Assembly: GCF_030445035.2 (NCBI RefSeq)
Contig: NC_080673.1
Coordinates: forward strand, 199,948,216-200,012,215
Direction of reading: 5' to 3'
Origin: Dasypus novemcinctus
Lineage: Eukaryota; Chordata; Mammalia; Cingulata; Dasypodidae
Length of the DNA: 64,000 bases
The first letter of the stretch is position 1. Each line of letters opens with the position of its first letter. The notes beneath the pieces are model-generated. The model made no database searches and was not told the origin of the DNA. It saw only the letters and a list, made by a program, of their open reading frames with translations. The position numbers and the translations under genes are program-made. Positions 61,001-64,000 of the stretch are shown piece by piece.

Positions 61001-63087
61001 GGTCAGGCCGGGAGAGAAGTGGGCTCCTGAGAGCCAGCCTGGGGGGGCTGGGGTCTCCTTTCCCCATCACTGGTCTGGCCTGGCCCCCTCCCAGCTACCC
61101 TCTGGCGTGTTCTGAGAGGTGAGTCTTGCCATTTAATGGGGGAGTTTACACCCATGATCTGGGGCTGGGAAGTTAAGGTCAGAGTTACGGCTTGGACTCA
61201 GGGCTTCTGCCACATCACGGGGTTGCAGAGCACGGCTCAAACACAGCCCCGGCTCCCCCGGTTAGACTTCGTGGGGTGCTGCCTGGACTTCTAGAAGGCT
61301 CGCTTACCAGACCTGGCACTCTTCTATTTGGAAAAAACGATTGCTTTTTAAATACCAGCGTTTAAGGAAACGGAAATGACACCAGGTGGTCCATAACCTC
61401 GCCCTGGACCTGGTGGCCCCAGCGGCTTTCACTTTCTTGGTTGCCTCCGGTCCTGGTCCCTGTGTGTTTACCTGAGTCTCGCAGGCACACGTCTAAGTGG
61501 CGTTCTGCTTTTTCCTCCGGCCTTCACACTGGGCTTCCTTTGTTTCCATGGCATCATAACGTTCCAGCAAGTGGGCGCCCCGTGGCTTAGGCTGCTGTCG
61601 GCCTTCAGTGGCAGTGGCCCAGGACCGCTCCCTGTGCCCCGGGAGTTCCGTGGGCGATCCAGGAATGCCGCCCTCCTTCCCTGGAGTGCCTGCCTTGTGC
61701 TGGATTTCCCCTGCCCAAGACGACAAGCCCAGGCGCCTGCTACGTGTAGCTGCCAAGTCAGCCCAAGGAGGGGAGTGGGCTTACCCCCGCGACCCTGATG
61801 GACTTTCTGTACCTGGAGCCTGCAGATCCACAAATATCCCCAAGGTAGAACTCAGCCTCTGGTTCTGCACCTGTCCCGCTTAGACGTGGGAGTGGAGGGT
61901 GAGACGGGAGAACAACCAAGAGACTTCTTGTCTTCGGAGCCGTTGGCTCTTCCTGCCCCGGCGGCTCGGCTGCCTCTGCAGTGGTGGACCCACCTTCCCA
62001 GGACCACAGGGACCGCGGTGCTTGGAGGGCCAGGAGGCGCTGACAGTGGAGGAGGGAGCGTCCCGCCGCCTCAGGCCTTCCCCGTCTCCACGGGCGTCGG
62101 CCTCCACTGACTGACCCATGTGTGGACATCTAGCGCTTCTGAGAGCCAAACCCCAGGCAGGGCTCTGGGGCATAAAAGCAAGATGATTCCTGCTGCAGTG
62201 GGGAAGGCTCAGGGATGGCCCATGAAACCATCTCAGATCCCAGAGAGCCAGGGTGTGCCTGGCCCGAGGTCTGCTAGTCCCACAGGTGATCCCAGTTGGA
62301 GATCCCTGGAGAGAGCACTGGCAGCCAGAGGATGGGTGGCAGGCACCCTTTGCAAGAGCAGGAATTCCCCTCTGAGTCAGGTGCCCGCGCCACGACAGCA
62401 GTGGTGGAAAGACATTTGCCAGGAGCTGCCACGGGCCAGACGGGACCCTACAGGGCGGCCAGAGGGCCTGGCTTGCACAGAGGAGGGCTGGAGGGGCGGG
62501 TCCTGCTCAAGGGGCCCTCCGGGAAGCTCTGTACAGCTGTTGTGTTTTCTTGGCTTTGGCCTGTGCATGCCTGCCTTGGAATTGACCAGGGGAGTTTGTG
62601 AAAAGTGTGGGCTGTGGTACACCGAGACACACAGCTCAGTGGGGAGCGGGGGAGGGCCTGCAGCCTGGAAATACCGTTGTAGCAACCTCCTGGGTAATTC
62701 TGGCCCCACCTCATCCCGCCACGGTGCGCCGTGAAGGTTGCCGAAGGTTCATAGGACGCGCCTCAGGTCCCTGGGGAAGGAGCTGGATGGCCCACGCTGG
62801 TGGCTGGGCTGGAGCTGTGCTCAGAGGGAAGGGCCCTCGCTGGCGCCAAGCCTCTGGTCCCGGCGTACGGGAGGGGAGGCCTCACCTCTCCTTTGGCGTC
62901 TTGCTGTGTGCAGGATGGGAACGTCCGCTTATACTCCATCCTGGGCGGCACGCTGAAGGACGAGGGCCAGCTCCTGGAGGCCAAGGGCCCTGTCACCGAC
63001 CTGGCCTACTCCCACGACGGCGCCTTCCTCGCGGTGTGCGACGCCAGCAAGGTGGTGACCGTCTTCAACGTGGCTGACGGCTACTCG
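28077..63087 (+). CDS. WDR1: WDR1 / AIP1, actin-disassembly beta-propeller protein (13 coding exons, 3-prime end outside window)
   Basis: Thirteen exons join in frame to encode residues 1-523 of WD repeat protein 1 (AIP1). The spliced N-terminus begins [14 protein letters not shown], which I recognise as WDR1. The family binds cofilin-decorated F-actin and speeds its severing and disassembly in the cytoplasm. It folds as two seven-bladed beta-propellers. WD or blade-end motifs are visible in exon 4 (RIWD), exon 5 (FLWD), exon 8 (KIWD) and across exons 9/10 (NYWD). GH motifs are in exons 5, 9 and 10. The start ATG has A at -3, and no ATG lies between the TATA/CArG-like site and the start. All introns are GT-AG except intron 9, which is AT-AC. 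The recalled human protein is 606 residues, so about 83 residues from the last exons lie beyond the window. The frame is open throughout, so this is a functional gene, not a retrocopy. Confidence 0.97.
28093..28540 (+). other. WDR1 intron 1 (448 bp, GC-rich)
   Basis: Short intron inside the CpG island, bounded by GTAAGT and CCGCAG. Open frames on both strands here reflect the lack of AT-rich stop codons and are not supported as genes. No other feature was seen. Confidence 0.9.
28541..28662 (+). CDS. WDR1: WDR1 coding exon 2 (residues 6-46)
   Basis: The acceptor CCGCAG precedes AGAAAGTG and the donor is GTGAGT after ATCGAC. It encodes [16 protein letters not shown] and continues to ILRNID, the first strands of the N-terminal propeller. 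It ends in phase 0 after residue 46, so splicing directly to any phase-0 exon keeps the frame. Confidence 0.97.
28803..29035 (+). repeat. MIR SINE, sense
   Basis: The order of MIR landmarks is present: a GTTAAGAAAAGGGCTCTGAA-like head, a CTTGACCTTGGG segment, CAGTTTCCTCATCTTGAAAA, GAATGAGATGAAAATG and GCGCTTAGTAAG near the end. It is an old mammalian tRNA-derived SINE. It lies just inside intron 2 downstream of exon 2. Ends are approximate. Confidence 0.8.
29515..29534. repeat. Run of 20 C (intron 2)
   Basis: An uninterrupted C homopolymer of 20 bases, followed about 100 bp later by a shorter C run at about 29628-29638. On the opposite strand these are G tracts able in principle to form a quadruplex. 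The length is uncertain because such runs are often miscounted. Confidence 0.9.
31129..31148. repeat. Run of 20 G (intron 2)
   Basis: A continuous G homopolymer in the transcribed (plus) strand, in a G-rich neighbourhood. It could form a G-quadruplex in the pre-mRNA. Length subject to sequencing error. Confidence 0.9.
31398..31615 (+). repeat. MER5A-like hAT-Charlie DNA transposon remnant
   Basis: Landmarks of MER5A appear in order: a GATCTCAGTCGTGGGTGA head, GTTGTCACTAGTGGTGGGG, CATCTAGTGGGTAAAGGCCA, TCTGCTAAACATCCTTCGAT and GGCCCAAAATGTCAGAAGGG. This is an ancient non-autonomous element common in placental mammals. Assignment is from memory of the consensus. Confidence 0.75.
32925..33085 (+). 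repeat. MIR SINE, sense
   Basis: Contains the MIR core in order: TTCCTCATCTGTAAAATGGG, then GTGAGGATTCAGAGAAATTC and GGTGAATAGTCAGTA. Ends are approximate. Confidence 0.75.
33769..33834. repeat. Perfect 30-bp direct repeat with 33-bp period
   Basis: The 30 bases at 33769-33798 recur without change at 33802-33831, separated by ATG. The perfect match in otherwise unique intronic DNA indicates a recent slippage or duplication event. Confidence 0.9.
35733..36870 (-). mobile_element. L1M-type LINE 3-prime region, antisense, interrupted by a SINE
   Basis: Read on the plus strand it has the reverse complement of old mammalian L1 3-prime sequence: GGCTTTATCGAGGTACAGTG, CAGCCACTGATCTGCTTTCT, CAGTTTGGGGCTATTATGAA, CTCTTGGGTAAATACCTAGG, and, after the SINE, TTTCCAAAGTGATTGCACCA and GTTGAGCATCTTTTCATGTA. 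The element is split at about 36232/36633 by the DAS SINE. It is truncated and non-coding. Confidence 0.85.
36233..36632 (-). mobile_element. DAS-type (armadillo) tRNA-derived SINE, nearly complete, minus strand
   Basis: A T-run at the left is the tail and a tRNA-like head lies at the right. The minus strand begins GGAAGCGGTTGTAGCTCAAC, a tRNA box A-like start, with a box B-like TTCAATACCCAGGG further in. The body has the DAS landmarks as I recall them (CTCTGTGTCCATTTGCTGTG, TTGTTGCGTCATCTTGCTGT, TGGGGGACACCCCTGC). It is inserted in an L1. The flanks give only an imperfect target duplication. It is the strongest single pointer to an armadillo genome. Confidence 0.85.
37835..38350 (+). mobile_element. 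L1M-type LINE ORF2-end/3-prime fragment, sense
   Basis: Landmarks in order: AAAACAGTCTGGCCATTCCT, CCAAGAGAAATGAAAACATA, CATAGCAGCATGATTCACGA, ACAGTCCAGATGTCCGTCAG, GGTGATGGTTGCACAGCTCT and GGGTGAGTTATAGCTCAGTA. It is old, diverged and non-coding. Ends are approximate. Confidence 0.85.
39022..39112 (+). CDS. WDR1: WDR1 coding exon 3 (residues 47-76 plus one base)
   Basis: Acceptor CCTGCAG before AACCCGGCG, donor GTACCT after GGAG. It encodes [20 protein letters not shown] and then [10 protein letters not shown], a propeller blade with the typical strand-turn pattern. It starts in phase 0. The donor GTACCT is weaker than the others, which fits optional use of the exon 3-5 block. Confidence 0.96.
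39935..40115 (+). repeat. MIR SINE, sense
   Basis: MIR pattern in order: CCAGCTGTGCAGCCTTAGTT, GACTTCCCCTTCTGTAAACT, then a GGATCCAGTGAGGAAGAGCC segment and a GGCCTAGTACAGCTCTGG end. Approximate borders. Confidence 0.7.
41822..42010 (-). repeat. MIR SINE, antisense
   Basis: Reverse-strand MIR landmarks: GCTGTGTGCTGAGCACTGGA, AGCTCATCTGACCCTCACCT, CCCCTTCTCATAGGTGATGG and GAATTTGAACCCAAGG. Confidence 0.8.
42781..42880. repeat. 28-bp minisatellite, about 3.5 copies, upstream of exon 4
   Basis: Units begin at 42781, 42809 and 42837, each GRTGRCAGGC, then CYCCCAGG and a YRTGGGCTCA end, with a partial fourth at 42865. Units differ at a few positions. The array ends about 110 bp before the exon 4 acceptor, so copy-number change could affect the splice context. 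Confidence 0.85.
42986..43133 (+). CDS. WDR1: WDR1 coding exon 4 (residues 77-125 plus two bases)
   Basis: Acceptor GTCTGCAG, donor GTGAGT. It completes Asp77 and encodes [20 protein letters not shown] and on to VVGEGREK. It carries the blade-ending RIWD motif. The last codon (Lys126) is split with exon 5. Confidence 0.96.
43134..44088 (+). other. WDR1 intron 4 (955 bp)
   Basis: GTGAGT to GTGAAG. No repeat or other feature was recognised. The acceptor is preceded by CTCCTTTCTCTAACTCC, a reasonable pyrimidine tract with a branch-like CTAAC. Confidence 0.85.
44089..44269 (+). CDS. WDR1: WDR1 coding exon 5 (residues 126-186)
   Basis: Starts with the G completing Lys126, then [20 protein letters not shown] and on to FKFKFTIG, followed by the donor GTAAGT. 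It shows FLWD and ITGHN blade motifs, and [20 protein letters not shown], the strand pattern of the next blade. It ends in phase 0 after residue 186. Confidence 0.97.
45895..46180. repeat. Ancient interspersed repeat fragment, family not assigned
   Basis: The segment runs from GGTTCTGGAGGCTGGGAGCT to TTAACTAATTGCATCTTCAA, CAAATAAGATGACATTTGTG and TTTAACCCATAATAGG. I recognise this wording from a common mammalian repeat but cannot name its family with confidence. Confidence 0.6.
50410..50722. repeat. 36-bp minisatellite (about 8 diverged units) in intron 5
   Basis: The motif GTGTGCRTACAGCCGGCAGC, then CTACAGTGTYGGAAGG, recurs. The last three complete units (from about 50597) are exactly 36 bp and nearly identical. 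The left units are more diverged and vary in length. Because 36 is divisible by three, the array keeps several frames open at once and produces artefact open frames of 176-217 codons on both strands. Confidence 0.88.
51661..51738 (+). CDS. WDR1: WDR1 coding exon 6 (residues 187-212)
   Basis: Acceptor TTTCTCGCAG, donor GTGAGG. It encodes [20 protein letters not shown] and then ASADGQ, a canonical WD strand b-c pattern. It starts and ends in phase 0. Confidence 0.96.
51739..52157 (+). other. WDR1 intron 6 (419 bp), weak acceptor tract
   Basis: GTGAGG to GAAAG. The acceptor region (TTATTGTTACTTGAAAG) has a broken pyrimidine tract compared with the other introns. No repeat recognised. Confidence 0.8.
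52158..52238 (+). CDS. WDR1: WDR1 coding exon 7 (residues 213-239)
   Basis: Encodes [20 protein letters not shown] and then HDGGIYA, with donor GTAAGT. The IYDGKTG blade turn is typical. It is 27 codons long, phase 0 at both ends. Confidence 0.95.
52239..52543 (+). other. WDR1 intron 7 (305 bp)
   Basis: GTAAGT to TTTTAACAG, with a strong TTTGTTTTAACAG acceptor. No other feature seen. Confidence 0.88.
52544..52777 (+). CDS. WDR1: WDR1 coding exon 8 (residues 240-317)
   Basis: The largest exon (234 bases). It encodes [20 protein letters not shown], then [20 protein letters not shown] and on to [11 protein letters not shown], with donor GTAAGG. It contains the KIWD blade motif and ends close to the junction between the two propellers. 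Phase 0 at both ends. Confidence 0.97.
52778..55277 (+). other. WDR1 intron 8 (2.5 kb)
   Basis: GTAAGG to TCCACAG. GC-rich, with no repeat recognised. Open frames up to 260 codons on both strands overlap one another, lack conserved motifs and are treated as chance. Confidence 0.85.
55278..55365 (+). CDS. WDR1: WDR1 coding exon 9 (residues 318-346 plus one base)
   Basis: Acceptor TCTCCACAG. It encodes [20 protein letters not shown] and then YSGSHDGHI, plus the first base of Asn347. The exon ends directly at ATATCCTTT, a U12-type AT-AC donor, not at a GT. This end is required to rebuild the conserved INYWD motif with exon 10. Confidence 0.95.
55672..55785 (-). repeat. MIR SINE, antisense
   Basis: Reverse-strand MIR landmarks: ACAAAGGGGGAAATTGAAGC, CAGAGCTTGTCAGTGGCAGA and CCGAACCCAAATCTCCC. 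Lies within the U12 intron. Confidence 0.7.
57074..57082 (+). promoter_or_regulatory. U12-type branch site TTCCTTAAC of WDR1 intron 9
   Basis: Exact match to the U12 snRNA-pairing branch consensus (TTCCTTRAY), spaced 11-13 bases from the AC acceptor as minor introns require. Confidence 0.92.
57094..57250 (+). CDS. WDR1: WDR1 coding exon 10 (residues 347-398 plus two bases)
   Basis: Begins ATTACTGGGAC after the AC acceptor. It completes Asn347 and gives [20 protein letters not shown], then [20 protein letters not shown] and on to LRDY plus two bases of Ser399. The donor is GTGAGA. WD and GH motifs of a C-terminal propeller blade are visible. Confidence 0.96.
57251..58579 (+). other. WDR1 intron 10 (1.3 kb)
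   Basis: GTGAGA to TCTCGCAG. Contains a short DAS SINE with target duplication at 58081-58188, listed separately. Nothing else recognised. Confidence 0.85.
58081..58188 (+). mobile_element. Short DAS-type tRNA-derived SINE, sense, with target duplication
   Basis: Body GGGAAGTGGTTGTAGCTCAG, then TGGCTGAGCACCTGC, GTACAAGGTCCCGATTCAAT and an A-rich tail ending about 58178. The 7-bp direct repeat TAATGAA flanks it (58081-58087 and 58182-58188). The pol III box A and box B regions are recognisable. It consists mainly of the tRNA-like head. Confidence 0.85.
58580..58667 (+). CDS. WDR1: WDR1 coding exon 11 (residues 399-428)
   Basis: Acceptor CTCTCGCAG, donor GTAGGT. It completes Ser399, then [20 protein letters not shown] and YAVVVCIGQ. 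Ends in phase 0. Confidence 0.96.
58668..60816 (+). other. WDR1 intron 11 (2.1 kb)
   Basis: GTAGGT to GTTGCAG. Contains one MIR at about 59700-59850. No other feature recognised. Confidence 0.85.
59700..59850 (+). repeat. MIR SINE, sense
   Basis: MIR landmarks: CTGGCTCAGCCACTTCCTTG, GGTTTCCTCATCTCTAAAAT and TTCATTGGAGGGTTCCGTGA. Confidence 0.7.
60817..60927 (+). CDS. WDR1: WDR1 coding exon 12 (residues 429-465)
   Basis: Acceptor GTTGCAG, donor GTAAGC. It encodes [20 protein letters not shown] and then [17 protein letters not shown]. The exon ends with Thr where I recall Val in the human protein. Phase 0 at both ends. Confidence 0.96.
60928..62913 (+). other. WDR1 intron 12 (2.0 kb)
   Basis: GTAAGC to GTGTGCAG. 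No repeat assigned with confidence. Overlapping open frames at 61.5-62.7 kb are not supported. Confidence 0.85.
62914..63087 (+). CDS. WDR1: WDR1 coding exon 13 (residues 466-523)
   Basis: Acceptor GTGTGCAG, donor GTGAGT. It encodes [20 protein letters not shown], then [20 protein letters not shown] and [18 protein letters not shown]. Last coding exon in the window. The final blades of the C-terminal propeller should follow beyond 64000. Confidence 0.96.
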
Positions 63088-63170
63088 GTGAGTGGGTGGT
63101 GGCCCCGCACTGCGGGCCGCTCGGGCCGGGGCGGGGATGCTTCCTTCAGCAGCCTCACGCTTCTCTTGTC

Positions 63171-63200
63171 GCGGATGAGGCTGTTGCGGATGAGGCTGTT
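63171..63200. repeat. 15-bp tandem duplication
   Basis: GCGGATGAGGCTGTT occurs twice in a row without mismatch. Confidence 0.9.
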
Positions 63201-63224
63201 GCTCGAGGGATCGTCCCCCGAGGC

Positions 63225-63310
63225 TTCATTGCTCATAGTCCTTGAAGGACATAAGACAAGGACATTGCCTGCCTTCAAAGAGCTCCTGGTCTTATTGGCA
63301 AGGTAGAATT
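63225..63310 (+). repeat. L2/MIR-like fragment
   Basis: ATAAGACAAGGACATTGCCT followed by GCCTTCAAAGAGCTCCTGGT resembles the L2/MIR 3-prime phrase ending in an AGGAGCTCACAGTCT-like segment. Short and diverged. Confidence 0.5.
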
Positions 63311-64000
63311 TAGCACAAGGGGGAAAAACGTAGAACTTGTTGGCAAGATGAAACTTCAAGCTGGGAGGCAGCAAAGCTTTCTGTAAGGCCAGCAAACGGG
63401 CCTTGTTAGTTACTGCCGGACCTGTGACCCTTCTTTTTCTTATCTGTCAAAGGGGTTAGACTAGGCTTGTTTTTTTTTCTGAATCTCTTTCACTTGTAAA
63501 ATCCTGTAATTTATGAGCTCCAGTGGCCCCAACACTGTCTTACACTTGGGGATCGCAGGTGAATGGAGTGGGGAGGAAAATAGGGCACTGGGAGAGAGCG
63601 TGTTGGGAACTCGAGCCTTCTCGTTTAATCTTCCGGCGCGCTCGGGTAGTCGCAACACAGGATTGGTGAGGGCTGCAGTTCCTGGGCTCTCCCTACAGCA
63701 CCAGCCCCCTGCCCCGATCCTGCCTCTAAGCTGGTGCTACACTCTACCAGGTTTCCCTCCATCCAGTAAACCGTCTTACGCTTGGTGCATTTAGAAGTAA
63801 GTCCTACATGTCTGTACACTCGCTATAAATACTTGAGTTGGACATTAGGGACTAGAGTTCAGTACACGTTTAGTTTGCCCTTTTGCTATCAAGTTTACAC
63901 GTAACAAAGGTGTGACAATAAGCACGCTGATACTGCGCACACACCCTGTAGATGCACCTTGGTGAGACCATGTGCATAGGGCACGGGAGTCACCAGATGT

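Larger units (their letters stand above)
63088..64000 (+). other. WDR1 intron 13, 5-prime part
   Basis: Begins GTGAGT. It holds a 15-bp tandem duplication (63171-63200) and an L2/MIR-like fragment (about 63225-63310), with AT-richer sequence to the window end. No exon matching the remaining WDR1 C-terminus was found. Confidence 0.85.

Overview
This window is mammalian nuclear DNA, most likely from an armadillo (Xenarthra, Cingulata; nine-banded armadillo or a close relative). The main gene is split into short conserved exons separated by long introns. The interspersed repeats include MIR, MER5A and old L1, which are general to placental mammals, plus tRNA-derived SINEs and LINE 3-prime ends that match what I recall of the armadillo DAS SINE and xenarthran L1 families. 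There are no bacterial-style operons. Long open frames outside the exons are chance frames in GC-rich or repetitive DNA.

Layout. Positions 1 to about 27.5 kb are intergenic and repeat-rich. They hold two copies of an unclassified repeat (about 300-1000 and 3400-3850), LINE 3-prime ends (about 2.25-2.95 kb and 4.64-5.9 kb), a decayed histone H3 pseudogene (about 7.2-7.5 kb), a deleted class I endogenous retrovirus with both LTRs and a 5-bp target duplication (8807-13072), a C2H2 zinc-finger remnant (about 13.7-13.9 kb), two solo LTRs (14995-15582 and about 16917-17568) and further L1 and unclassified repeats. A CpG island at about 27.54-28.56 kb carries the promoter and first two exons of WDR1.

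From 28077 to the end of the window the plus strand carries WDR1 (actin-interacting protein 1, AIP1), the beta-propeller cofactor of cofilin in actin filament disassembly. Thirteen coding exons can be placed to the base. They encode residues 1-523. By comparison with the recalled human protein (606 residues), the last about 83 residues lie beyond position 64000. Introns 2 (10.4 kb) and 5 (7.4 kb) are the longest and contain MIR, MER5A, L1, a nested DAS SINE and minisatellites.

The most notable observation is intron 9 (55366-57093). It is an AT-AC intron with an essentially perfect U12-type (minor spliceosome) donor and branch site, and it splits a WD dipeptide blade motif. Retention of it would stop translation after three codons. 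No previously undescribed gene system was found. The other findings concern gene architecture, regulatory motifs and nested mobile-element history.
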